Shown piece by piece: positions 16,525-25,219 of a stretch of 54,159 nucleotides of DNA. How positions within the stretch are numbered: position 1 is the stretch's first letter; every line of letters begins with the position of its first letter. Source of the stretch: Paracoccaceae bacterium (GTDB taxonomy: Bacteria; Pseudomonadota; Alphaproteobacteria; Rhodobacterales; Rhodobacteraceae); the NCBI GenBank assembly GCA_028285485.1, contig JANQPC010000090.1, positions 1 to 54,159 of the forward strand, read 5' to 3'. The translations under genes and the position numbers were made by a program. The notes under the pieces are model-generated. The model had not been told where the DNA came from, searched no databases, and saw only the letters and a list, made by a program, of their open reading frames with translations.

Positions 16525-18555
16525 ATGGCCGATCCTTTCCCCTTCCCCGAGCTTGAAGCCGATCCCGCCGCCATCGCCGCCTTTTCCGCCCGCGAAACCG
16601 CGCGCGCCGAAGCCGCGTTTTGCGATGCGGTCTTTGAGGCCGATGCGGCCCGCGCCCGCGAGATCCTTGAAGATGACAGCTACCTGCCCGGCCTGCGCCG
16701 CCGCGGGCGCTGGATCTACAGCTACCTGCGCACGGCCGAGCGGCCGAAGGGCCTCTGGCGCCGCCTGCCCGAGGGCGCCCCGCTCACCGTGGACGCGCCC
16801 TGGGAGGTGGTTTTCGATCTCGATGCCTTTTGCGCAGAGACGGGCGAGGATTGGCATTGGCGCGGGGCAGAAACCGCCTTCTTCGATCCCGAAAAGCTTC
16901 TCCTCGCGCTCTCCTGGCAGGGATCTGATCAGCAGCGCTACCTGGAATGGGATCTCGCGCGCTGCGCGCCGGTGCCGGGCGGGTTCGATCTTGGGCCCGA
17001 GCGCAACAGCGCCTCCTGGATCGATGCCGATACGATCTTCTACGCCACATCATCGGGCGATGGCGGCGGCACGCGTTCAGGCTGGCCGCGCCGGGTGCTG
17101 CGCCTCAGCCGCGGGATGGCGCCTGCCGAGGCGCCTTGCGTGTTCGGCGTGGGGCATGAGGATCTTCTGGGCTATGCCCATGCCTTCCGCGCCCCGGGTG
17201 GCCAGACGGTTGAGGCCCATGTGCGGCTGCGGGTGATCGGCGACAGTACAGCCACGCTGTATCTGGAGGGGCCCGAGGGCCCCGCCCAGCCGATCGAGAC
17301 ACCGCAGAACACCTATGCCAGCTACTCCAGCACCCACTACGCCTATCTCGCCGCCGATCATGGGGAGCATCCCGCAGGCACGCTGGTTCTGGGCCGCATC
17401 GGCACGGACGAGCGCCGGGTGCTATTCACACCCGCGCCCTACCGGTCTGTCGCCGCGAACCAGCTCTTCCTGGGGCATTCGTGGATGCTCTGGGTTGAGC
17501 TTGATCGCACGGTGCCCACGCTGCGGCTTCTGAACCTCGAAAACGAGGAGGCGGTGCCCGAAACCGTTCCCCTGCCCTGCGAGGCACAGACGGTTTCGAT
17601 CTTCCCACACGATGCCGCGCCCAATGAAGACGGGCCGCTGCAGATGGTCACCGGCGGGTTTCTCACCCCGGCCACGACCTGGCTCTTTGATATCCGGCAG
17701 GGCGCGGGCGCGGTGCGTTATGAGGCGCTTTCGGCAGAGCCCGAGACCTTCGATGCCACGGGGATGGAGGTGCAGCTTCTCAGCGCAATCTCGGAAGACG
17801 GCACCGAAATCCCCTATCACATCGTCCTGCCGAGGGATCGCGCGGGGCCTCTGCCGGTGCTGCAATATGCCTATGGCGGCTTTGGCGCCGCGATGGCGCC
17901 GGGCTACCCGATGCTGAAGGGCCCCCTCTGGCTCATGCGCGGGGGCGCCTATGTCCTGGCCTATATCCGCGGCGGCGGCGAGTTCGGGAAAGACTGGCAT
18001 CTGGCCGCCAAGGGCCGGAACCGCCTGCGCGCCTTTGAGGATTTCGCCGCCGTTGCTGCCGATCTCGCCCGCCGGGGGATCAGCACGCCCGCCCGGATCG
18101 GCTGCCACGGCGGCTCAAACGGCGGGCTTCTCTGCGCCGTCATGGCAACGCGCTTCCCCGAAAACTTCGGCGCGATCTGGCCCGATGTGGCGGTGGCCGA
18201 CATGCTGCGCTTCCCGCTTTTTCCCGCGGGCGCGGGCTGGATCGATGAATACGGCGATCCCGGGGATGCGGGCGACCGCACCGCGCTTCTCGCCTATTCG
18301 CCCGTTCACAACGTGGCCCCGGCTGCGGAACGGCCCTACCCGCCGATCTTTGTAAGCACCAATGACAGCGATGATCGCGTGGACCCTTCCCATTCACGCC
18401 GCTTCGCCGCGGCGCTGATTGCGGCGGGCCAGCCTGCCTATTTTCACACCCGTGCCGGCGGCCATGGCGGCGGCGGCGCAACCTGGGAGACCGCGCAGGA
18501 ACAGGCGCTTGGCATCGCCTTCCTGCGCCACGCGCTTCAGGTGCCAGAGCCTTAG
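16525..18555 (+). CDS. Prolyl oligopeptidase family serine peptidase (S9)
   Basis: A 676-residue cytosolic-type S9 peptidase without a signal peptide. An N-terminal beta-propeller (residues about 20-420, for example DDSYLPGLRRRGRWIYSYLR and WIDADTIFYATSSGDGGGTR) is followed by the alpha/beta-hydrolase domain. Catalytic residues are Ser531 in GCHGGSNGGLLC, Asp in STNDSDDRVDPSH near 617 and His in TRAGGHGGGGATWE near 650. The oxyanion-side segment VLQYAYGGFGAAMAPGY is typical of prolyl oligopeptidases. It should cleave short peptides, probably after proline. Context (near an orphan peptide-type ATPase) loosely suggests peptide use. It is divergent from the SDR gene, 127 bases apart. Confidence 0.88.
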   Translation: MADPFPFPELEADPAAIAAFSARETARAEAAFCDAVFEADAARAREILEDDSYLPGLRRRGRWIYSYLRTAERPKGLWRRLPEGAPLTVDAPWEVVFDLDAFCAETGEDWHWRGAETAFFDPEKLLLALSWQGSDQQRYLEWDLARCAPVPGGFDLGPERNSASWIDADTIFYATSSGDGGGTRSGWPRRVLRLSRGMAPAEAPCVFGVGHEDLLGYAHAFRAPGGQTVEAHVRLRVIGDSTATLYLEGPEGPAQPIETPQNTYASYSSTHYAYLAADHGEHPAGTLVLGRIGTDERRVLFTPAPYRSVAANQLFLGHSWMLWVELDRTVPTLRLLNLENEEAVPETVPLPCEAQTVSIFPHDAAPNEDGPLQMVTGGFLTPATTWLFDIRQGAGAVRYEALSAEPETFDATGMEVQLLSAISEDGTEIPYHIVLPRDRAGPLPVLQYAYGGFGAAMAPGYPMLKGPLWLMRGGAYVLAYIRGGGEFGKDWHLAAKGRNRLRAFEDFAAVAADLARRGISTPARIGCHGGSNGGLLCAVMATRFPENFGAIWPDVAVADMLRFPLFPAGAGWIDEYGDPGDAGDRTALLAYSPVHNVAPAAERPYPPIFVSTNDSDDRVDPSHSRRFAAALIAAGQPAYFHTRAGGHGGGGATWETAQEQALGIAFLRHALQVPEP

Positions 18556-18608
18556 GCTTATTCCCAGGTTGCGTTTTTCAAGCAAAAACAAAGCGCTGCA
18601 ACATTACT

Positions 18609-18681
18609 AAACTTTTAGTTTGACAACTCACGAATCCGTTACGCATCTTGTAGGCGCACACCGGCCAAAGCCGGGTGCGCC
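18609..18681 (+). promoter_or_regulatory. Promoter region and strong 5'-UTR hairpin of the glycerol importer operon
   Basis: CTAAACTTTTAG (18608-18619) is a small dyad that abuts a TTGACA -35-like box (18620-18625); no convincing -10 is seen about 17 bases later. Downstream, GGCGCAC-A-CCGGC (18653-18665) pairs with GCCGG-GTGCGCC (18670-18681) around a CAAA loop: 12 bp with one bulged A, 9 bases before the GGGAGGAAA ribosome binding site. The hairpin could stabilise the mRNA or modulate translation. Confidence 0.45.
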
Positions 18682-18701
18682 ATATTCCAGGGAGGAAACT
18701 C

Positions 18702-20438
18702 ATGCGGAAACATCTGCTTTCCGCAGTGGCGGCGGGTGCCGTCATTGCGGGGTCCACGGGCGCGTGGGCAGACGAAGCCGCCGCCCAGCGGTGGATCGAC
18801 GACGAATTTCAGCCGTCTACGCTGACCAAGGAAGACCAGCTTGCCGAGATGCAATGGTTCATCCAGGCAGCAGAGCCGTTTTCGGGGATGGAGATCAACG
18901 TGCTCTCCGAAGGCATCCCCACCCATTCCTACGAATCAGAAGTGCTGACGCGCGCGTTCGAGGAAATCACCGGCATCAAGGTGAACCACCAGATCCTCGG
19001 CGAGGGTGAGGTTGTTCAGGCCGTCCAAACGCAGATGCAGACGGGCCGGAACCTTTATGATGGCTATGTCAATGACAGCGATCTGATCGGCACCCATTCG
19101 CGCCTGCAGCTTGCCTATAACCTGACCGAGCAGATGGCCGGCGACTGGGCCGGTACCACCTCGCCCACCCTGGATCTCGATGATTTCATGGGCATCCAGT
19201 TCACCACCGGGCCCGATGGCAATCTCTACCAGCTGCCCGATCAGCAATTCGCCAACCTCTACTGGTTCCGCAAAGACTGGTTCGATGACGAGGCCAACAA
19301 GGCCGCGTTCAAGGAGAAGTACGGCTACGATCTGGGCGTTCCGGTGAACTGGTCGGCCTATGAGGATATCGCCGAGTTCTTCACCAATGACGTGCAGGAA
19401 ATCGACGGTGTGCGCATCTACGGCCACATGGATTACGGCAAGCGTGCGCCGGATCTGGGCTGGCGGATGACCGATGCATGGCTTTCCATGGCCGGCGCGG
19501 GCGATGTGGGTGAACCCAATGGTGTTCCCGTGGATGAATGGGGCATCCGGATGGAGCCCGGCACCTGCAACCCGGTGGGCGCAAGCGTGTCACGCGGTGG
19601 TGCGGCCAACGGCCCCGCTGCCGTCTACGCCATCCGCAAATGGGATGAATGGCTGCGCAACTACGCCCCTCCGGGCGCGGCGAGCTATGATTTCTACCAG
19701 TCGCTTCCGGCGCTCAGCCAGGGCAACGTGGCCCAGCAGATCTTCTGGTACACCGCCTTTACCGCGGACATGGTGAAGCCCCAATCGGAAGGCAACAACA
19801 CCGTGGATGCCGATGGCAACCCGCTCTGGCGGATGGCGCCCTCGCCCCACGGCCCCTATTGGGAAGAAGGCCAGAAAGTGGGCTACCAGGATGTGGGCTC
19901 GTGGACCTTCCTGAAATCCACGCCGTCGGACCGGGCGCAGGCCGCCTGGCTATATGCCCAGTTCGTCACCTCGAAAACGGTGGATGTGAAGAAATCGCAT
20001 GTGGGCCTGACCTTCATTCGTGACAGTTCGGTCAACCACGAAAGCTTCACAGAGCGCGCGCCGAAGCTGGGCGGTCTGGTCGAGTTCTACCGCTCGCCCG
20101 ATCGCGTGGCCTGGTCGCCCACCGGCATCAACGTGCCGGATTATCCCAAGCTCGCCCAAATCTGGTGGCAGCAGATCGGGGATGTGAACTCAGGTGCCTT
20201 CACGCCGCAGGAAGCGATGGACCGTCTCGCCGAAGAGATGGATATCACCATGGCGCGGATGCAGGCCGCCGATGAGGGCGCAAACGTTTACGGGGGCTGC
20301 GGCCCGCGGCTGAACGATGAGCAGGATGCCGAATTCTGGCTCAGCCAGCCCGGCGCGCCCAAGGCCAAGCTCGAAAACGAGAAGCCGCAGGGCGAGACCG
20401 TGAACTACGACGAACTCGTCGCGCGCTGGCAGCAGTAA
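18702..20438 (+). CDS. glpV: Glycerol ABC transporter, periplasmic binding protein
   Basis: A 578-residue secreted solute-binding protein. The signal peptide is MRKHLLSAVAAGAVIAGSTG-AWA with cleavage before DEAAAQ. The mature protein is long for its class and has family-1-type landmarks: ITGIKVNHQILGEGEVVQAV, LYQLPDQQFANLYWFRKDWF and NWSAYEDIAEFFTNDVQEID. The unusual length, the GYVNDSDLIGTHSRL segment and the C-terminal Cys-containing ANVYGGCGPRLNDEQ match the GlpV protein of the rhizobial GlpSTPQUV glycerol system. The gene order that follows (two ATPases, two permeases, a DUF2160 protein) confirms the assignment. The ATG at 18702 has GGGAGGAAA upstream; an upstream in-frame Met at 18675 would spoil the signal peptide. 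Confidence 0.9.
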   Translation: MRKHLLSAVAAGAVIAGSTGAWADEAAAQRWIDDEFQPSTLTKEDQLAEMQWFIQAAEPFSGMEINVLSEGIPTHSYESEVLTRAFEEITGIKVNHQILGEGEVVQAVQTQMQTGRNLYDGYVNDSDLIGTHSRLQLAYNLTEQMAGDWAGTTSPTLDLDDFMGIQFTTGPDGNLYQLPDQQFANLYWFRKDWFDDEANKAAFKEKYGYDLGVPVNWSAYEDIAEFFTNDVQEIDGVRIYGHMDYGKRAPDLGWRMTDAWLSMAGAGDVGEPNGVPVDEWGIRMEPGTCNPVGASVSRGGAANGPAAVYAIRKWDEWLRNYAPPGAASYDFYQSLPALSQGNVAQQIFWYTAFTADMVKPQSEGNNTVDADGNPLWRMAPSPHGPYWEEGQKVGYQDVGSWTFLKSTPSDRAQAAWLYAQFVTSKTVDVKKSHVGLTFIRDSSVNHESFTERAPKLGGLVEFYRSPDRVAWSPTGINVPDYPKLAQIWWQQIGDVNSGAFTPQEAMDRLAEEMDITMARMQAADEGANVYGGCGPRLNDEQDAEFWLSQPGAPKAKLENEKPQGETVNYDELVARWQQ

Positions 20439-20451
20439 GCGCAGAAACCTT

Positions 20452-20482
20452 CGGGCCGCCGTGCATCTGCCGCGGCGGCCCG
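20452..20482 (+). repeat. Intercistronic hairpin after glpV
   Basis: CGGGCCGCCG (20452-20461) and CGGCGGCCCG (20473-20482) form a perfect 10-bp stem between the binding-protein gene and the rest of the operon. Such structures commonly protect the highly expressed binding-protein message or cause partial termination. Confidence 0.6.
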
Positions 20483-20541
20483 TTCCCAAGGGGTGAGGGG
20501 CGCCGGGCATTTCGCCCGGACGGTTTGGGAAAGCTCTCCAC

Positions 20542-21603
20542 ATGATCGAACTTCAGGATGTGACGAAGCGTGTCGGCACCGTCACCCATATCAAGCCCAC
20601 GAGCCTGAAGCTGAAGGCGGGCGAGTTTAACGTGCTTCTCGGCGCCACCGGCGCGGGCAAGACCTCGCTGATCAAGCTGATGGCCGGTCTCGATCCGATG
20701 GCCAGCGGCAGGATATTCTTCGATGGCGAGGACGTCACGCGGATGAATACGCAGAAGCGCCGCATCAGCCTGGTGCATCAGTTCTTCGTCAACTACCCGC
20801 ATATGAGCGTGTTCGAAAACATCGCTTCGCCCCTGCGGGTGGCGGGTGTGCCGAAATCCGAGATTGCAGGCCGGGTGGAAGAGGCGGCCGATCTTCTGCA
20901 GCTGCGCCCGATGCTGAACCGCAAGCCCAGCGAGCTTTCGGGTGGCCAGCAGCAGCGCACGGCACTTGCCCGGGCGATTGCGAAAGACAGCCGCGCGGTG
21001 TTTCTAGATGAGCCGCTGGCGAACCTCGATTACAAACTGCGCGAGGAATTGCGCGAGCAACTGCCGGAGCTTTTCGCGGGCCGGGGCGCCGTGGTCGTTT
21101 ACGCCACCTCAGAGCCGGAAGAAGCCCTGATGCTGGGCGGGCATACCGCGCTGATGGATAATGGCGCGGTGACCCAGTTTGGCCCCACTGCAGAGATCTA
21201 CCGCCATCCGGCCAACCTGACCGCGGCGCGGGTTTTTTCCGACCCGCCGATCAATGCCGCCGAGATCACCAAGGCGGGCGCCGAGGCCGCTCTGCCCTCT
21301 GGCGCAAGCTGGCCCCTTGAGGGCGCCGCTGCGCAATTGCCCGACGGGCGTTACACCGTGGCCGTGCGCCCCCATCGCGTGCTCCCCACCCGCGCCGGCG
21401 AACGGGATGTGGCGCTGAAGGGCACGGTGCTTGTGACTGAGCTTTCGGGCTCGGATTCCAGCGCGCATTTCCGGCTGGGCAACGTGGATTGGGTTTCGCT
21501 CTCGTCGGGCGTACACCCCTACGAGGTGGGCGAGGATCACACCTTCTTCATGGATCCCACACACTGCCGCTACTTTGGCGCCGATGGCGCGCGGGTGGCC
21601 TGA
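20542..21603 (+). CDS. glpS: Glycerol ABC transporter ATPase GlpS
   Basis: A 353-residue ABC ATPase with a C-terminal OB-fold (TOBE-like) regulatory half, as in MalK-type importers. Walker A is LLGATGAGKTSL, the Q-loop lies in LVHQFFVNYPHMSVFENIA, the signature is canonical (LSGGQQQRTALARAIAKD) and Walker B/D-loop is VFLDEPLANLD. The H-loop is odd: the usual V-T-H-D becomes YATSEPEEALML, so the switch histidine is Ser. That leaves the GlpS-side ATP site probably inactive while its signature can complete the GlpT-side site. Located 103 bases after glpV across a hairpin and 1 base before glpT. Confidence 0.9.
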   Translation: MIELQDVTKRVGTVTHIKPTSLKLKAGEFNVLLGATGAGKTSLIKLMAGLDPMASGRIFFDGEDVTRMNTQKRRISLVHQFFVNYPHMSVFENIASPLRVAGVPKSEIAGRVEEAADLLQLRPMLNRKPSELSGGQQQRTALARAIAKDSRAVFLDEPLANLDYKLREELREQLPELFAGRGAVVVYATSEPEEALMLGGHTALMDNGAVTQFGPTAEIYRHPANLTAARVFSDPPINAAEITKAGAEAALPSGASWPLEGAAAQLPDGRYTVAVRPHRVLPTRAGERDVALKGTVLVTELSGSDSSAHFRLGNVDWVSLSSGVHPYEVGEDHTFFMDPTHCRYFGADGARVA

Positions 21604-21604
21604 G

Positions 21605-22678
21605 ATGGCTGAGATCACCCTTTCGCACCTGCGCCACAGCTACTACCCGAACCCCGCGGGCCCCGATGACTATGCGCTGAAGGAAATTGACGTGACCTGG
21701 CGCGATGGCGGCGCCTACGCGCTGCTGGGCCCCTCGGGATGCGGCAAGTCCACCCTGCTCAACATCATCTCGGGGCTTGTGACCCCTTCGGAAGGCAAGG
21801 TGCTCTTCGGCGATCGCGACGTGACGCAGCTTGCGCCGAACGAACGCAACATCGCGCAGGTATTCCAGTTCCCGGTGATTTACGACACGATGACGGTGCG
21901 CGAAAACCTGGCCTTCCCGCTGAAGAACCGCGGCGTCGATCCCGCCAAGATCGAAGCCCGTGTCTCGGCCATCGCTGAGATGCTGGAAGTGACCGAGATG
22001 CTGGAGACCCGCGCCGCCGGGCTCAGCCCTGACAACAAGCAGAAGATCTCCATGGGCCGCGGCCTGGTGCGTGACGATGTGAACGTGGTGATGTTCGACG
22101 AACCGCTCACCGTGATCGATCCGCATCTGAAGTGGAAGCTGCGCTCAAAGCTGAAAGAGCTGCATCAGCGCGTGCGCGCCACGATGATCTATGTCACCCA
22201 CGATCAGACCGAGGCGCTGACCTTCGCCGATGAGGTGGTGGTTATGCAGGAAGGCGTGGTCGTGCAGACCGGCACGCCGGTGGAGCTGTTCGAACGCCCC
22301 CAGCATACGTTTGTGGGCCATTTCATCGGATCGCCGGGCATGAACGTGCTGCCTTGCGATCTCAAGGGCGACCATGCGGTGTTCGAAGGCCATGAGGTGG
22401 CGCTGGAAGGCCCGGTGACGGGCGGGGACGGCACGCCCATGCTGGGCATCCGGCCCGAATACATCTCTGTCGCCGAGGCCGGGCTGCCTGCGACGATCAC
22501 GAAAGTGGCCGATGTGGGCCGGCATTTCGTGATCGATGCGGTGGTGGGCAACACGGCGCTGAAGGCGGTAAGCGAACATGGCGCGCCGAACCCTGGCGAA
22601 AGCGTCCACCTCGCCTTCCGCCCCGAACAAACCCGCGTCTACCGCAACGGCTGGATCGCCACGGAGGCCCGCCCATGA
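21605..22678 (+). CDS. glpT: Glycerol ABC transporter ATPase GlpT
   Basis: A 357-residue ABC ATPase with Walker A LLGPSGCGKSTLLN, Q-loop QVFQFPVIYDTMTVRENLAF, Walker B VVMFDEPLTVID and an intact H-loop YVTHDQTEALTFADE. The signature is degenerate: LSPDNKQKISMGRGLV replaces LSGGQ. Paired with GlpS this gives one consensus ATP site (GlpT Walker motifs and H-loop, GlpS signature) and one degenerate site. The C-terminal part (HFIGSPGMNVLPCDL, LGIRPEYISVAEAG) is the TOBE domain found in sugar and glycerol importers. The start at 21605 follows the glpS stop directly and the gene overlaps glpP by 4 bases (ATGA). Confidence 0.9.
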   Translation: MAEITLSHLRHSYYPNPAGPDDYALKEIDVTWRDGGAYALLGPSGCGKSTLLNIISGLVTPSEGKVLFGDRDVTQLAPNERNIAQVFQFPVIYDTMTVRENLAFPLKNRGVDPAKIEARVSAIAEMLEVTEMLETRAAGLSPDNKQKISMGRGLVRDDVNVVMFDEPLTVIDPHLKWKLRSKLKELHQRVRATMIYVTHDQTEALTFADEVVVMQEGVVVQTGTPVELFERPQHTFVGHFIGSPGMNVLPCDLKGDHAVFEGHEVALEGPVTGGDGTPMLGIRPEYISVAEAGLPATITKVADVGRHFVIDAVVGNTALKAVSEHGAPNPGESVHLAFRPEQTRVYRNGWIATEARP

Positions 22679-23538
22679 GAACCGAAAACCAGAAGGCTTG
22701 GTTCTTCGTTCTGCCCGTGCTGATCCTTGTGGCGTTCAACGCGCTCGTGCCGATGATGACGGTGGTCAACTACTCGGTGCAGGAAACCTTCGGCAACAAC
22801 CAGTTCTTCTGGCAGGGGCTCGATTGGTTCGAGCAGATCCTGCGATCGGAACGCTTCCAGGCCGCGCTCGGGCGGCAATTCCTGTTCACCGCCATCATCC
22901 TCGCCATCGAAGTGCCGCTTGGCATCATCATCGCGCTTTCGATGCCGCGGAAAGGCATCTGGGTCTCGGTCTGCCTTGTGCTGATGGCGCTGCCGATGCT
23001 GATCCCGTGGAACGTGGTGGGCGCGATGTGGAACATCTTCGCGCTGCCGAAGATCGGGATGCTGGGCTACTTCATGAACGATGTTCTGGGCATCCGCTAT
23101 GACATGACCCAGGATCCGCTGGCCGCATGGATCACCATCATCGTGATGGATGTCTGGCACTGGACATCGCTTGTGGTGCTGTTGTGCTATGCGGGCCTCG
23201 TCTCGATCCCCGATGCCTATTACCAGGCCGCGAAGATCGATGGCGCCTCGCCCTGGGCCGTGTTCCGCTACATCCAGCTGCCAAAGATGAAAACCGTGCT
23301 GACGATCGCGATCCTTCTGCGGTTCATGGACAGCTTCAATATCTATACCGAACCCTTTGTTCTCACAGGCGGGGGCCCGGGAAATTCCACAACGCTTCTT
23401 TCCATCGATCTGGTGAAAATCGCACTTGGACAGTTCGATCTTGGCCCGGCGGCGGCGATGAGCCTGATCTACTTCGCGATCACACTTGCGGTCAGCTGGG
23501 TGTTCTACGTGGTGATGACGAAGGATGACCACCGATGA
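22675..23538 (+). CDS. glpP: Glycerol ABC transporter permease GlpP
   Basis: A 287-residue inner-membrane permease with six predicted membrane segments (for example WFFVLPVLILVAFNALVPMM and LVLMALPMLIPWNVVGAMWN). The EAA coupling motif of binding-protein-dependent permeases appears as YYQAAKIDGASPWAVFRYIQLP near residue 180-202, the loop that docks on the ATPases. MalF/UgpA-type topology. It overlaps glpT and glpQ by 4 bases each, so all three are translationally coupled. Confidence 0.9.
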   Translation: MRTENQKAWFFVLPVLILVAFNALVPMMTVVNYSVQETFGNNQFFWQGLDWFEQILRSERFQAALGRQFLFTAIILAIEVPLGIIIALSMPRKGIWVSVCLVLMALPMLIPWNVVGAMWNIFALPKIGMLGYFMNDVLGIRYDMTQDPLAAWITIIVMDVWHWTSLVVLLCYAGLVSIPDAYYQAAKIDGASPWAVFRYIQLPKMKTVLTIAILLRFMDSFNIYTEPFVLTGGGPGNSTTLLSIDLVKIALGQFDLGPAAAMSLIYFAITLAVSWVFYVVMTKDDHR

Positions 23539-24332
23539 AAAAACGCGCCATCATCCCAATCGTCTACATCATCTTTCTGATGTTGCCGATCTACTGGCTC
23601 GTCACCATGAGCTTCAAGACCACGAACGATATTCTCGCGGGCTTCTCGCTTTTCCCCGAAACCTTCACAGTGGATAGCTATGTGGCGATCTTCACCGATC
23701 CCACCTGGTATTGGGGTTACATCAACTCGATCATCTATGTGTCTCTGAACACGGTGCTTTCGGTGGCGGTTGCGCTGCCGGCCGCCTACGCCTTCTCGCG
23801 CTACCGCTTTCTGGGCGACAAGCAGCTGTTCTTCTGGCTTCTGACGAACCGGATGGCGCCCGCGGCCGTGTTCGCGCTGCCCTTCTTCCAGCTTTATTCC
23901 TCGATCCAGATCTTTGACACGCATCTGGCGGTGGCGCTCGCGCACACGCTGTTCAACGTTCCGCTCGCCGTCTGGATCCTGGAAGGGTTCATGCGCTCGA
24001 TCCCGAAGGAGCTGGACGAGACTGCCTATGTGGACGGCTATTCCTTCCCGCGGTTCTTCATCAAGATCTTCCTGCCCAATATCGGCGCGGGCGTGGGGGT
24101 GGCGGCGTTCTTCTGCTTCATGTTCTCCTGGGTCGAGATGCTTCTGGCCAAAACGCTGACGGCCGTGGAAGCCAAGCCCATCGCGGCAGTGATGACGCGT
24201 ACGGCCTCCTCCGCGGGCTATGAGCTGGGCCTTCTGGCCGCCGCCGGCACGCTTACGATCATCCCGGGCGCGATCGTGATCTGGTTCGTGCGCAACTACA
24301 TCGCCCGCGGCTTTGCGATGGGAAGGGTCTGA
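23535..24332 (+). CDS. glpQ: Glycerol ABC transporter permease GlpQ
   Basis: A 265-residue permease of the MalG/UgpE type with six membrane segments, starting KKRAIIPIVYIIFLMLPIYW. The EAA motif is ELDETAYVDGYSFPRFFIKIFLP near residue 155-177. MSFKTTNDILAGFSLFPETF is the typical first periplasmic segment of this family. It forms the transmembrane path together with GlpP. It starts inside the end of glpP (ATGA) and ends 3 bases before glpU. Confidence 0.9.
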   Translation: MKKRAIIPIVYIIFLMLPIYWLVTMSFKTTNDILAGFSLFPETFTVDSYVAIFTDPTWYWGYINSIIYVSLNTVLSVAVALPAAYAFSRYRFLGDKQLFFWLLTNRMAPAAVFALPFFQLYSSIQIFDTHLAVALAHTLFNVPLAVWILEGFMRSIPKELDETAYVDGYSFPRFFIKIFLPNIGAGVGVAAFFCFMFSWVEMLLAKTLTAVEAKPIAAVMTRTASSAGYELGLLAAAGTLTIIPGAIVIWFVRNYIARGFAMGRV

Positions 24333-24335
24333 GAC

Positions 24336-24737
24336 ATGCGCAAGGTACTTGTTCCCCTCCTCCTTCTTCCCGGCGCCGCGCTGGCCCAACAGGCGGGCTG
24401 GGGCAATGTGGGCCAGCAGGAGGAAACCGGGTTTTCCTGGACCGATCCGCTTTGGCCGAGCTTCTGGATGGCGTGGACACCGGCCACGCTCGCGGTGTTC
24501 ATCGGGATCTTTTCGGCCATCGCGGTGATCGGCCTTCTCGAAGGCTTCCGCTACCGCGACGGGATTGAACGCAAGGGCATCCTCGGGCTTACCACCACGC
24601 TGGGTGACCGGCTTTTCATCTCGCTTCTGGGCTCGGCCTGGATCTTTCTGGCCTGGCTCGGCCTTGTGGGCCAGCCGATCTGGATTCCGCTTTTCATCGC
24701 GATCGGCTGGGGAATTTTCGTTTTCTGGAAGGTTTAG
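24336..24737 (+). CDS. glpU: DUF2160 small membrane protein of the glycerol importer
   Basis: A 133-residue membrane protein that starts with a signal-like segment (MRKVLVPLLLLPGAALAQQ) followed by three hydrophobic helices (ATLAVFIGIFSAIAVIGLLE, FISLLGSAWIFLAWLGLVG and IWIPLFIAIGWGIFVF). The aromatic-rich FSWTDPLWPSFWMAWTPATL and GLTTTLGDRLFISLLGSAWI segments are the recognisable core of DUF2160, the GlpU partner that accompanies GlpSTPQV in rhizobia. Its mechanism is unknown; it may stabilise the permease pair. Last gene of the operon. Confidence 0.85.
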   Translation: MRKVLVPLLLLPGAALAQQAGWGNVGQQEETGFSWTDPLWPSFWMAWTPATLAVFIGIFSAIAVIGLLEGFRYRDGIERKGILGLTTTLGDRLFISLLGSAWIFLAWLGLVGQPIWIPLFIAIGWGIFVFWKV

Positions 24738-24811
24738 CTTGCTCTGCCCCTTGCGGCCGGGCTTCACTGAACCCGGTCAGCGAACCAAGAACACCAACAC
24801 AACACGGCCCC

Positions 24812-25219
24812 ATGCGAAAGAAGAAAACCCGGCACCTGCTTACCGAAGTTGAACTGGAGTTCATGAATGAGCTTTGGGCGCTTCGCGAGGGTTCGGTGCG
24901 CGATGTGCTGGCGCGTCTCCCGGAGGAGAGAGACCTTGCCTATACATCCGGCGCCACGATCCTGAGGATCCTGGAAGACAAGGGGTTTGTGAAAAGCCGT
25001 AAGGAGGGGAAATCGCTGATCTACACCCCGCTTCTGGGCAAGGATCAGTATCAGACGCGATCTCTGCAGAACCTGTCCCGCACACTGTTTGACGACACGC
25101 CTGCCACGCTGGTGGCCCGGCTCGTTGACGATGCGGGGCTGACGGAGGCGGATCTCGAGGACATTCGGGCGCTGGTGGAGAGGAGGCTCCAGGATGACAG
25201 CGATGAAACCGGTTCTTGA
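24812..25219 (+). CDS. BlaI/MecI-family transcriptional repressor
   Basis: A 135-residue winged-helix protein. The family opening is LTEVELEFMNELWALREGSV-RDVLARL, followed by the recognition-helix/wing region TSGATILRILEDKGFVKSRK and EGKSLIYTPLLGKDQYQ, then a C-terminal dimerisation helix pair (LVARLVDDAGLTEADLEDIR). BlaI repressors are released when a partner M56 peptidase cleaves them, and an M56 gene overlaps its 3' end by 26 bases. No beta-lactamase or penicillin-binding protein gene is nearby, so its target is unknown. Confidence 0.85.
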   Translation: MRKKKTRHLLTEVELEFMNELWALREGSVRDVLARLPEERDLAYTSGATILRILEDKGFVKSRKEGKSLIYTPLLGKDQYQTRSLQNLSRTLFDDTPATLVARLVDDAGLTEADLEDIRALVERRLQDDSDETGS

